Below are positions 6,989-14,438 of a DNA stretch of 64,000 bases, one piece after another. The translations under genes were made by a program, and so were the position numbers. Numbering within the stretch: position 1 is the stretch's first letter; every line of letters starts with the position of its first letter. The notes beneath the pieces are model-generated. The model made no database searches, was not told the origin of the DNA, and saw nothing but the letters and a program-made list of their open reading frames with translations. The stretch lies in the NCBI RefSeq assembly GCF_900218035.1, contig NZ_OBMR01000013.1, positions 1 to 64,000 on the forward strand, read 5' to 3'. The DNA comes from Pseudobutyrivibrio ruminis DSM 9787 (GTDB taxonomy: Bacteria > Bacillota > Clostridia > Lachnospirales > Lachnospiraceae).

Positions 6989-8479
6989 ATGTTTAAGTTT
7001 GTTGATTTATACAAAAGAACTCAACATAACGAGAATGCTCAAATTAGAACTTACTTTGCGGAATGCATTGAAAACATCAATAAGAGCAATCTTTACATGA
7101 TGCGCAAGATCTGCATGTATACTTCGATTATATATTCGCTTCTCTTGATCTTGGCTCATTTTGTTGTGCCTAGTTTTAAATTACATGGCGTGCATTTCTT
7201 GATAATTCCCCTTATGGTTGTATATTTTTTTATTAATGTACACCTTAGAAAGCCAGGGGTTCATATAAGTACTCATATGACAGGAATAATATGTGGTATC
7301 TTCTATTTCTCGCTAGTAACAATAATAATGCTATTTGATGCAGTTGCAGTTCCAGATCGTCCTGCAGTATGGACGCCGTTAGTTATAGCACTGTTTCCAA
7401 TGGTTTACATTGATAAAATGTACAAATACGGCATAGAAGAACTTATAGCTATAATAATTTATGCCATAATTGCGTTTTTTAATAAGGAGCCAGAGCTATA
7501 TACCAGAGAATTGTATATGCTAGTGGCAGCATATGTTTTGTCTATGTTGTCAGCACATATTATTCTTGTAATGCGCAGTCGAGAAGGCTTGGCTATGATT
7601 GAATTAAGGCAGCTGAGTTCTTTGGATAAATTGACCCATGTTCTTAATAAAGATGCGCTGATGCAAAGAATGGAGTACCAGTACATTCAAAAGAAGCCAG
7701 AAGAGGCTTGCGCGATGCTTATGATTGATTTGGATAATTTCAAGGATGTAAATGATAATCTAGGGCATGATGCGGGGGATAGACTTTTGGAACGTGTGGG
7801 ACAACTTCTCATTGACAATTTCAGAGCTTACGATATCATTGGACGATACGGCGGAGATGAGTTTGTTGTGCTTATGCCAAAGATGAATGATACAACTATT
7901 CTTGAAATGAGATGTAGAACGCTCCAAATGTTTATGACTGATATTAATTTGGGGAATGGACAACCATTTACAGCTAGTATAGGAGCGATAATAGACGATG
8001 GAAATCATACATGTAAAGAGATTTTTAGAATGGCAGATGATGCTTTATACAAATCGAAACTAACAGGTAAAAGCAAATGCACTGCTTGGAAAATTGATGG
8101 CTTAGATTATCCGATAAAGCCAGTATTAATTGCTTTGACTGATAGAGATGATGGCAAATTCTTAGGTTTAACTGGAGAGGATGCGGACAGATATGAAATT
8201 GTAAGGACACATAACGAGGATGAGGCTCTTAGATATATCAGCCAATATCACGAAAAGCTTGAACTTGTTGAAGTTGATATGTCATTAGTGGATGAGAGCG
8301 GAATAATAATCAAATATTTAAAGAAAAGGGAAAGCTTTATGAAGATACCTATTCTAGCTATGGCAAGCTCCCCAGAGGAGAGCTTCCAAGCAAAAGAATT
8401 AGGTGCAGATGAAGTTCTGCTGATAGATGCAACAGAAGAAATCTATCAGCAAACAATAAAAAGACTAATACGTATGTAA
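6989..8479 (+). CDS. Membrane diguanylate cyclase (GGDEF) with C-terminal receiver-like domain
   Basis: A 496-aa protein predicted to make c-di-GMP. The N-terminal 205 residues hold about six membrane helices. The GGDEF domain (~210-370) has DLDNFKDVNDNLGHDAGD and an intact GGDEF motif (~286). An RxxD inhibitory I-site (RAYD) lies five residues before it, so product inhibition is likely. Residues ~380-496 resemble a receiver fold: VDMSLVDESG could hold the phospho-Asp, followed by PILAMASS and the ELGADEVLL stretch. The annotated ATG lacks a ribosome-binding site and abuts a TATACT box, so translation may start further in (for example at 7097); see findings. Confidence 0.88.
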   Translation: MFKFVDLYKRTQHNENAQIRTYFAECIENINKSNLYMMRKICMYTSIIYSLLLILAHFVVPSFKLHGVHFLIIPLMVVYFFINVHLRKPGVHISTHMTGIICGIFYFSLVTIIMLFDAVAVPDRPAVWTPLVIALFPMVYIDKMYKYGIEELIAIIIYAIIAFFNKEPELYTRELYMLVAAYVLSMLSAHIILVMRSREGLAMIELRQLSSLDKLTHVLNKDALMQRMEYQYIQKKPEEACAMLMIDLDNFKDVNDNLGHDAGDRLLERVGQLLIDNFRAYDIIGRYGGDEFVVLMPKMNDTTILEMRCRTLQMFMTDINLGNGQPFTASIGAIIDDGNHTCKEIFRMADDALYKSKLTGKSKCTAWKIDGLDYPIKPVLIALTDRDDGKFLGLTGEDADRYEIVRTHNEDEALRYISQYHEKLELVEVDMSLVDESGIIIKYLKKRESFMKIPILAMASSPEESFQAKELGADEVLLIDATEEIYQQTIKRLIRM

Positions 8480-9427
8480 GAAATATACATCGGCGGCAAG
8501 GATTACTTTGTCGCCGGTTTTTAATTTGAGCTCCTGCAGAGGAATGAGAGCTTCATCATCTCGTATAACCACGGCTGGTAAAAAATGATCAGGAGCGCTT
8601 ATTTCAGATATTCGCAATCCGTTCCAGCAATGAACATCGTTGATATTAACTGTGATTAAATCGATATGTTCATCCTTTGCAAAGTTTGAAAGAAGCTTGA
8701 CCCTAGAATAGTGCTCAACGAAGCCTGCACTGATAATACCGGTTGGAATAGCAACCACTCCAACGCCCAAAAAAGCTGTTACAATAGCCATTATTCTGCC
8801 TGCAACAGTGATTGGATATATATCACCATACCCTACTGTCAATAAGGTAGATACAGACCACCATATTCCTGAAAATGCATTTCTGAATACATCAGGTTGA
8901 GCATCGTGCTCTGCGTAGTAAATACCAATTGAACTTGCTAACATAAGGATTAGTACTATCATTACGGATGATAGTATTTGATTCTTTTTTTCTTGTAATA
9001 CTGATATGATTACGGCAAAAGAATCATATTGTCCGTTGATTCTAAACAGGTGAAAGATTCGTACGATTCTAAGGATTCTAAATGCGACAAACCCTGATAA
9101 ATAGAAAAATGGCAAAATGGTAAATAAATCGACGATGCCATCGAATGAGACTAAAAATTTAAGAATGGCCCTAGGCTTTGAAAGGTTAGGATATAGTAAG
9201 TCTGCTGTCCATATTCTTAAAGCATATTCCAAGCAGAAAATAAAGATTGTGATATAGGCTATTTTGTCCATAAAACAAAAATAAGGCGATAATTCACTGT
9301 AGGTTTCAAGCACCATCACCAGTATATTAATACTGATGATGATAGTGATAAATATATCAAAAAGCCTACTTGGAATATCATCCTTATTTCCGATTTGAAT
9401 AATATTAAAAATTCGTTGTTTGTTCAA
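8465..9427 (-). CDS. Voltage-gated-type K+ channel (six-TM, Kv-like)
   Basis: A 320-aa protein with six membrane segments, a pore loop and a K+ selectivity filter (LTVGYGDIYP, ~197). The S4-like helix carries regularly spaced Arg (FRILRIVRIFHLFRI, ~117), the voltage-sensor pattern. The C-terminal ~80 residues resemble a TrkA-C/RCK-type cytoplasmic domain (ISAPDHFLPAVVIRDDEALI, ending in LKLKTGDKVILAA). It starts at TTG 9427 after GGGGAG. It follows the amidase by 27 bp on the same strand and overlaps the convergent GGDEF gene by 15 bp. Confidence 0.92.
   Translation of the reverse strand: MNKQRIFNIIQIGNKDDIPSRLFDIFITIIISINILVMVLETYSELSPYFCFMDKIAYITIFIFCLEYALRIWTADLLYPNLSKPRAILKFLVSFDGIVDLFTILPFFYLSGFVAFRILRIVRIFHLFRINGQYDSFAVIISVLQEKKNQILSSVMIVLILMLASSIGIYYAEHDAQPDVFRNAFSGIWWSVSTLLTVGYGDIYPITVAGRIMAIVTAFLGVGVVAIPTGIISAGFVEHYSRVKLLSNFAKDEHIDLITVNINDVHCWNGLRISEISAPDHFLPAVVIRDDEALIPLQELKLKTGDKVILAADVYFLHTY
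8491..8523 (+). terminator. Terminator of the GGDEF gene, embedded in the channel coding sequence
   Basis: CGGCGGCAA and TTGTCGCCG form a 9-bp stem (one G-T pair) followed by GTTTTT. It starts 11 bp after the GGDEF stop and lies wholly inside the 3' end of the convergent K+ channel gene. Confidence 0.75.
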
Positions 9428-9454
9428 AACAAAAATCTCCCCAATACATTCCTT

Positions 9455-10249
9455 CTACTTTAAAGTAAGTCCGTAATAGTTTGCGATACCAGTTGCATCT
9501 GCAATACCTAGCTGTTGATACTGCTCAGGTGTTGAAAGATGATTAACTCTATCAGAATAGTTTGTGCAGAAAGCATGCTCAACAATGACACATGGGAATC
9601 CTGCTGACTTGGACTGATTTATAAGAGCGTAGAAGTCTTTTGCAGAACCATCTGGATACTTACCAGACTCAGAATCTCTTGTAACAATTCCAGTGCCGTT
9701 TGGGCAAAGCTTCCAGTTGTTAACATTAAGACCAGTAGCTGTAAGCTGAGTCAGAATTGACTGGCCAAGTGTAGTACCAGCAACACAGATGTCTGGCTTG
9801 TAGTTTGCGTTTGGAACGATAACCTTAGAACCATTCTGAGATGCATCTAAATCTGGATCATAGTCATTGTGCAAGCTAACGATTACATCTGCTTTAACTG
9901 ATTTTGCGTAGTTGACACGAGCTGACAAGCAAGAAGATTTTGAATCAGGGTCAGCACCGTAAGGACATTCGAAACCATAACGAGTCATATATACTGTAAC
10001 GCCGGAATACTTCTCTAATTCAGCTTTGCAATAGTATGCAATGTAGAGATTGGCAATACCTTCTTCAAAGTTTTCATAATGACATCCTGTATGAGTAGTG
10101 TCATGTCCTGGGTCCAGGACTACAACTATATTTTTCTTAGCTGAAGATTTTGATTTTGCCTCAGAATAGAATGAGTTGCTTGTAAAAAGCAAAGATACAA
10201 GAGCAAGTCCAAGAACAAGACTTATCCCTTTTTTTAAAAACGATTTCAT
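9455..10249 (-). CDS. Secreted N-acetylmuramoyl-L-alanine amidase (Amidase_3)
   Basis: A 264-aa cell-wall hydrolase. A signal peptide is clear (residues 1-31: MKSFLKKG, then a hydrophobic core, then SEAKSKSS). The Amidase_3 fold shows VVLDPGHD (first Zn His), a possible Glu ligand in the ENFEEG segment, VIVSLHNDYD (second Zn His) and VIVEHAFCTN near the end (catalytic Glu). It cleaves the bond between MurNAc and L-Ala of peptidoglycan. No binding repeats are present, so it is a bare catalytic domain. GGAGGAAAAA precedes the ATG. It is the first gene of a two-gene unit with the K+ channel. Confidence 0.93.
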   Translation of the reverse strand: MKSFLKKGISLVLGLALVSLLFTSNSFYSEAKSKSSAKKNIVVVLDPGHDTTHTGCHYENFEEGIANLYIAYYCKAELEKYSGVTVYMTRYGFECPYGADPDSKSSCLSARVNYAKSVKADVIVSLHNDYDPDLDASQNGSKVIVPNANYKPDICVAGTTLGQSILTQLTATGLNVNNWKLCPNGTGIVTRDSESGKYPDGSAKDFYALINQSKSAGFPCVIVEHAFCTNYSDRVNHLSTPEQYQQLGIADATGIANYYGLTLK

Positions 10250-10314
10250 CTTATTTTTCCTCCATAAATTTGATTCAATTTTAACATAGATTTACGTTTG
10301 TTAGCAATTTATAG

Positions 10315-10343
10315 TTGACATGTAAAACATAGCGATGTAGTAT
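10315..10343 (+). promoter_or_regulatory. Promoter of the lysine riboswitch-dapA operon
   Basis: A consensus TTGACA (10315-10320), a 17-bp spacer and TAGTAT (10338-10343). The expected transcript start is near 10350, just before the riboswitch aptamer. Confidence 0.78.
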
Positions 10344-10354
10344 ATACACAAATT

Positions 10355-10595
10355 TAATAAGAGATAGAGGTTGCGAAAGACAAAAGTAATCTTGTTGATG
10401 GGGCAGGCCCATGTGATACAGGATGAAAGGGGATTTCGCCGAAGGAGAGTAGCACCTGATGCTGCTTGTCTTGGGCATATGGTTAATAGCCACATGACTG
10501 TCATCTAATGCAATGTTTGCAGTAATAGATGGGGAGCTATCATAAGATGTATTTGATTTATGTTGCCGACCATTTATTGGTCGGCTTTTTTATTG
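10355..10595 (+). promoter_or_regulatory. Lysine riboswitch (L box) upstream of dapA
   Basis: The aptamer (about 10360-10510) carries the L-box conserved blocks in order: AGAGGTTGCG, AAAAGTAAT, GAAAGGGGATTTCGCCGAAG, CTTGTCTTGGGC and ACTGTCAT. The expression platform ends in an intrinsic terminator: GCCGACC (10565-10571) pairs with GGTCGGC (10579-10585), followed by six T. The first downstream gene is dapA, the known type of target. Lysine binding is expected to favour termination. This fills the 384-bp space before dapA. Confidence 0.95.
10565..10591 (+). terminator. Riboswitch-controlled terminator
   Basis: A perfect 7-bp GC-rich stem (GCCGACC/GGTCGGC) with a 7-nt loop and a T-tract, ~43 nt before the dapA ATG. 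It is the expression platform of the lysine riboswitch. Confidence 0.92.
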
Positions 10596-10633
10596 CATCA
10601 ATTGGGATTTATTAGCTAAAAGGAGGATTTGTA

Positions 10634-11518
10634 ATGAGTATTTTTACAGGTGCAGCAGTAGCGATTGTCACACCATTTAATGAGGATTGTTCAGTTAATT
10701 ATGAAAAGCTCGATAAGTTGATTGAGTATCAAATTGAAAACAATACAGACGCTATTGTTATTTGTGGTACAACAGGTGAAGCTTCAACTCTTTCACATGA
10801 GGAACACTTAGATGTGGTTCGTCATTGTATAAAGACGGTTAATCATCGTGTGCCAGTTATTGCAGGTACTGGTTCAAATTCCACAGAGACAGCTATTTAT
10901 TTGTCCAAGGAAGCAGAGGCTGCCGGTGCTGACGCTGTACTTTTGGTCACTCCTTATTACAATAAGGCAACCCAAAACGGACTCTATGTTCATTTTAAAG
11001 ATACAGCTGATGCCATTAACATCCCATGTATTCTCTATAATGTACCAAGTCGTACGGGATGTAATATTCTTCCGGAGACAGCTGTGAGACTGGCAAAGGA
11101 TGTAAAGAATATTGTTGCAATAAAAGAAGCATCAGGAAACATAAGTCAAATTGCAAAGCTTCTTCAGTTAGCTGATGGATGTATTGATGTATATTCTGGC
11201 AATGATGATCAAATCGTTCCAATCATGTCACTTGGGGGGATTGGAGTTATTTCAGTTCTTTCAAATGTTGCGCCTCAGCAGACTCATGATTTGTGCCAGG
11301 CATGCTTGGATGGAGATTATAAAAAGGCATCAAAAATGCAGTTAGAAGCATTACCTCTTATTGATTCGTTATTCTCTGAGGTTAACCCAATCCCAGTAAA
11401 GAAAGCTCTTAATCTTATGGGATTTGAAGTAGGACCTCTTAGAAAACCTCTTACAGAAATGGAAGATGGACATACAAATATTTTAAAGGAGAACATGAAG
11501 ACATATGGAATTTACTAA
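10634..11518 (+). CDS. dapA: 4-hydroxy-tetrahydrodipicolinate synthase
   Basis: A 294-aa aldolase-fold enzyme that condenses pyruvate with aspartate semialdehyde, the first committed step to diaminopimelate and lysine. Visible motifs: GTTGEASTLS (~43, pyruvate-binding), YYNKATQNGLYVHF (~107), the catalytic Tyr in YNVPSRTG (~133) and the Schiff-base Lys in AIKEASGN (~161). Length is standard. AAGGAGG precedes ATG 10634. The riboswitch upstream makes it lysine-responsive, and its last 14 bases overlap the transporter gene. Confidence 0.98.
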   Translation: MSIFTGAAVAIVTPFNEDCSVNYEKLDKLIEYQIENNTDAIVICGTTGEASTLSHEEHLDVVRHCIKTVNHRVPVIAGTGSNSTETAIYLSKEAEAAGADAVLLVTPYYNKATQNGLYVHFKDTADAINIPCILYNVPSRTGCNILPETAVRLAKDVKNIVAIKEASGNISQIAKLLQLADGCIDVYSGNDDQIVPIMSLGGIGVISVLSNVAPQQTHDLCQACLDGDYKKASKMQLEALPLIDSLFSEVNPIPVKKALNLMGFEVGPLRKPLTEMEDGHTNILKENMKTYGIY

Positions 11519-13040
11519 TACAATATGGTCGCTTTTGCCACCAATTATTGCTATCGCTCTTGCGTTAATCACAAAGGAAGTTTACTCTTCACTATTCATA
11601 GGAATTTTCGCAGGCGGATTATTGTATGCTGGATTTAATCTTACAGCAGCAATGGAACATATCTTTGTAGATGGAATGATAGGTCAGCTTTCAGATAGCT
11701 GGAATGTCGGTATTCTGATTTTCTTGGTTGTACTTGGAAGCATGGTCATGCTTATGAACAGAGCTGGTGGCTCGGCAGCTTTCGGTAAATGGGCTGTTAC
11801 CCATGTTAAAACAAAAGCTGGTGCACAGGTCGCTACTATCGTTCTTGGTATGTTGATATTCATTGATGATTATTTCAACTGTTTAACAGTAGGTTCAGTT
11901 ATGAGACCGGTTACAGATAAGCACGGCATTTCAAGAGAAAAGCTTGCATATTTAATAGATGCAACTGCCGCTCCAGTTTGTATTATTGCTCCTATTTCAT
12001 CATGGGCAGCAGCTGTAACAGGATTTGTAGATGGTGCTAATGGTCTTTCATTATTTATTAAGGCTATCCCATACAACTTCTACGCATTATTGACACTTGT
12101 AATGATGTTTACAATCACATATATGAACTTTGATTATGGCTCAATGAATTTGGCTGAGCTTAATCACATGGCGCAGAACAAAATCAAAGTTAAAAAGGAT
12201 GGAGCAGCATTAACAGGAGCGGAGGATCAGCCACATCCACCTGTTTCCCAGAAGGGTAAGGTCGTTCACCTTGTGCTTCCAATTGTTTCACTTATTATTT
12301 GTTGTGTAATCGGAATGATTTATACAGGCGGCTTTTTCTCAGGTGAGAATTTCATTGATGCATTTTCAAATTCTGATGCATCGGTTGGACTTGTATATGG
12401 TTCAGTTGTAGCACTTATAATTACAATTATTTTCTATCTTGCAACAAAGGTTCTTAGCTTTAATGAATGTATGAATGCTATCCCAGAGGGATTTAAGAGC
12501 ATGGTTCCTGCAATCTTGGTACTTACATTTGCATGGACATTAAAGTCAATGACAGATTCACTTGGTGCAGCAGAGTACGTTGGTGGACTTGTTGCTGTAA
12601 TCGCAGATAACAGAGCACTTATGAGTCTCTTACCAGCACTTGTATTTGTGGTAGGTATCTTCCTTGCATTTGCAACTGGTACATCATGGGGAACATTCGG
12701 TATTCTCATTCCTATCGTTGTAAATGTATTTGGTGGTGATGTAAATAACGAGCTTATGATTATTGCAATTTCAGCTTGTATGGCTGGCGCAGTTTGCGGA
12801 GACCATTGTTCTCCTATTTCTGATACTACAATCATGGCATCCGCTGGTGCAGAATGTAATCACATTAGCCATGTAAGTACACAGCTTCCATATGCGATGA
12901 CAGTTGCTGTGGTATCATTTGTTTCATATATTATTTCAGGCTTTATTAGAAACTGGGCAATATGCTTGATAATAGGCGTCGCTCTTATGATTGGCACATT
13001 ATTTGTTATTAAAAATATTTTTGTAAAGAAAACTGCATAA
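11505..13040 (+). CDS. NhaC-family Na+/H+ antiporter-like transporter, candidate lysine transporter (LysW type)
   Basis: A 511-aa protein with about 11-12 membrane helices. The family signature near residue 425 (CGDHCSPISDTTIMASAGAE) and the FIDDYFNCLTVG segment (~120) place it in the NhaC superfamily. The start overlaps dapA by 14 bp with AAGGAG inside dapA, so the two are translationally linked and share the lysine riboswitch. Published comparative work on the lysine (LYS) element proposed NhaC-like LysW proteins as lysine transporters; that makes amino-acid transport more likely here than plain Na+/H+ exchange, but this is inference from context. Confidence 0.88.
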   Translation: MEFTNTIWSLLPPIIAIALALITKEVYSSLFIGIFAGGLLYAGFNLTAAMEHIFVDGMIGQLSDSWNVGILIFLVVLGSMVMLMNRAGGSAAFGKWAVTHVKTKAGAQVATIVLGMLIFIDDYFNCLTVGSVMRPVTDKHGISREKLAYLIDATAAPVCIIAPISSWAAAVTGFVDGANGLSLFIKAIPYNFYALLTLVMMFTITYMNFDYGSMNLAELNHMAQNKIKVKKDGAALTGAEDQPHPPVSQKGKVVHLVLPIVSLIICCVIGMIYTGGFFSGENFIDAFSNSDASVGLVYGSVVALIITIIFYLATKVLSFNECMNAIPEGFKSMVPAILVLTFAWTLKSMTDSLGAAEYVGGLVAVIADNRALMSLLPALVFVVGIFLAFATGTSWGTFGILIPIVVNVFGGDVNNELMIIAISACMAGAVCGDHCSPISDTTIMASAGAECNHISHVSTQLPYAMTVAVVSFVSYIISGFIRNWAICLIIGVALMIGTLFVIKNIFVKKTA

Positions 13041-13051
13041 GAATATTGTAT

Positions 13052-13083
13052 AATCTCCTTAGATTTTCTAAGGAGATTTTTTA
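13052..13083 (+). terminator. Terminator hairpin whose 3' arm contains the next gene's ribosome-binding site
   Basis: AATCTCCTTAGA (13052-13063) pairs perfectly with TCTAAGGAGATT (13067-13078) over a TTT loop, followed by a T-run. The AAGGAG in the 3' arm is the only ribosome-binding site for ATG 13084. It ends the dapA-transporter transcript. Confidence 0.85.
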
Positions 13084-13560
13084 ATGAAGAATATAAAGTA
13101 TTTAGTATTAGATGTTGATGGAACACTTACGGATGGCCATATTTATATGGGGCAGGAAGGGGAAATAATGAAAGCCTTTTCTGCCAAAGATGGATACGGA
13201 ATCTGTCATATAGCAAAACCAAATGGAATCACACCTGTTATTATTACAGGCCGTGTTAGTAAGATAGTGGAGAATCGCGCAAAGGAGCTTAGCATCACAG
13301 AGATACATCAGGGAGTTGCAGACAAGCTGCCAAAGCTTATGGAGATTCTTGAAAAAAACGGCGATACTTTGGAACAATGTGCATATTGTGGTGATGATTT
13401 AAATGATTATGATTGCATGAAGCACATCAAAGACGCTGGTGGTATTGTTGGCTGCCCAGCAGATGCGGCAAAGGAAGTTAATGAACTTGCTGATTATGTT
13501 GCAAGTAAAGACGGCGGTAGAGGTGCAGTTAGAGAATTTATAGAATGGTTGGTTGAATAA
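13084..13560 (+). CDS. KdsC/YrbI-type HAD phosphatase
   Basis: A 158-aa HAD phosphatase of the small, capless C0 class. Motif I is DVDGTLTDG (~10), motif II is VIITGR (~57), a Lys precedes the motif III region, and motif IV is CGDDLNDYD (~103). The C-terminal SKDGGRGAVREFIEWL matches the tail of KDO-8-phosphate phosphatases, which inserts into the neighbouring subunit of the tetramer. A Gram-positive is not expected to make KDO, so the substrate is more likely another phosphosugar (for example an acidic nonulosonate precursor). Its ribosome-binding site is inside a terminator hairpin. Confidence 0.88.
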   Translation: MKNIKYLVLDVDGTLTDGHIYMGQEGEIMKAFSAKDGYGICHIAKPNGITPVIITGRVSKIVENRAKELSITEIHQGVADKLPKLMEILEKNGDTLEQCAYCGDDLNDYDCMKHIKDAGGIVGCPADAAKEVNELADYVASKDGGRGAVREFIEWLVE

Positions 13561-14324
13561 TGGAGAAAAAATCTTTTGAAATCACAGGAACAGGTCTTAA
13601 ACTGATTGCGGTTATTACTATGTTTATAGACCATATTGGAGCAGGGCTGCTCGAAGTATGGCTTACTAATAATGCTGGTGTTATATCACAAGAACTTTAT
13701 GGCAAAGTATTTCTTGTTGATGCTGTTTTGCGAAGCATCGGTCGTATGGCATTTCCTATATATTGCTATATGCTTGTGGAAGGTTTTATACACACTAGAA
13801 ATCTTAAAAAATACGCCCTTCGCTTGCTTACTATAGCGGTGATTTCAGAAGTACCATTTGATTATCTATTTAGAAGAAGTTTCTTTGATTTAAACTACAA
13901 CAATGTTCTTTGGACCTTATTATTAGGTTTAGGCGTTCTTTATGCTTACTCGTTTATTGATGAATTAGATATTAACGTATATGCGATATATGCTTGTAGG
14001 ATTCTTGTAATGTTTGCGGGTATGGGAATAGCCTACTTTACTCATCTTGATTATAAGATGGCCGGCGTGACCTGCATATCAGTAATGTATTATTTGAATG
14101 GGCCAACTAAAAAACAAAGATTATTGTCCTTTGGAATGGGCGTGCTTATGCTGACACTTATGTCTAGTGTTTTAGAGGTATTTGCATTCCTAATGCTTAT
14201 TCCTGTTTCATGCTATTATGGAAAACGTGGAGCTGATAGTGTGGCTTTACGTAGATTTTTCTACCTCTTTTATCCTGCCCACATAATTCTACTAGGATTG
14301 GTAGCATATGTGCTAAAAATATAG
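13560..14324 (+). CDS. TraX family membrane protein
   Basis: A 254-aa protein with about eight membrane helices. The N-terminus KLIAVITMFIDHIGAGLLE and the RIGRMAFPIYCYMLVEGF-like segment (here SIGRMAFPIYCYMLVEGF, ~60) are typical of TraX. TraX of F plasmids acetylates pilin; chromosomal homologues in Firmicutes are generally regarded as acyltransferase-like membrane proteins of unknown target. The start codon overlaps the HAD phosphatase stop (TAATG), so the genes are translationally coupled. No conjugation genes are nearby. Confidence 0.88.
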   Translation: MEKKSFEITGTGLKLIAVITMFIDHIGAGLLEVWLTNNAGVISQELYGKVFLVDAVLRSIGRMAFPIYCYMLVEGFIHTRNLKKYALRLLTIAVISEVPFDYLFRRSFFDLNYNNVLWTLLLGLGVLYAYSFIDELDINVYAIYACRILVMFAGMGIAYFTHLDYKMAGVTCISVMYYLNGPTKKQRLLSFGMGVLMLTLMSSVLEVFAFLMLIPVSCYYGKRGADSVALRRFFYLFYPAHIILLGLVAYVLKI

Positions 14325-14349
14325 TAGTTATAAATAGTAATAAAAACTA

Positions 14350-14378
14350 TTGTCAAACCTATATCAAAATGATAGAAT
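14350..14378 (+). promoter_or_regulatory. Promoter of the uracil permease gene
   Basis: TTGTCA (14350-14355), a 17-bp spacer and TAGAAT (14373-14378). The predicted start near 14385 falls in the 5' arm of the hairpin that follows. Confidence 0.75.
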
Positions 14379-14379
14379 A

Positions 14380-14409
14380 CTGAAAGTTTAAGTTAATTTA
14401 AACTTTCAG
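14380..14409 (+). promoter_or_regulatory. Long hairpin at the predicted 5' end of the uracil permease mRNA
   Basis: CTGAAAGTTTAA (14380-14391) and TTAAACTTTCAG (14398-14409) are perfect complements around a 6-nt loop. No T-run follows, so it is not an ordinary terminator. It could stabilise the 5' end, affect start-site choice, or act as an operator. No PyrR-type sequence was recognised. Confidence 0.6.
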
Positions 14410-14438
14410 TTTAGGTTAAACAAAAAAGGAGGATATGT

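Noticed and set aside
12434-12835. 133-codon frame antisense to the NhaC-family gene
   Set aside because: It is a shadow of a strong transmembrane coding sequence with no independent start or family similarity.
13560-14324. TraX as evidence of a conjugative element
   Set aside because: Chromosomal TraX homologues are common in Firmicutes and no relaxase or type IV secretion gene is present.
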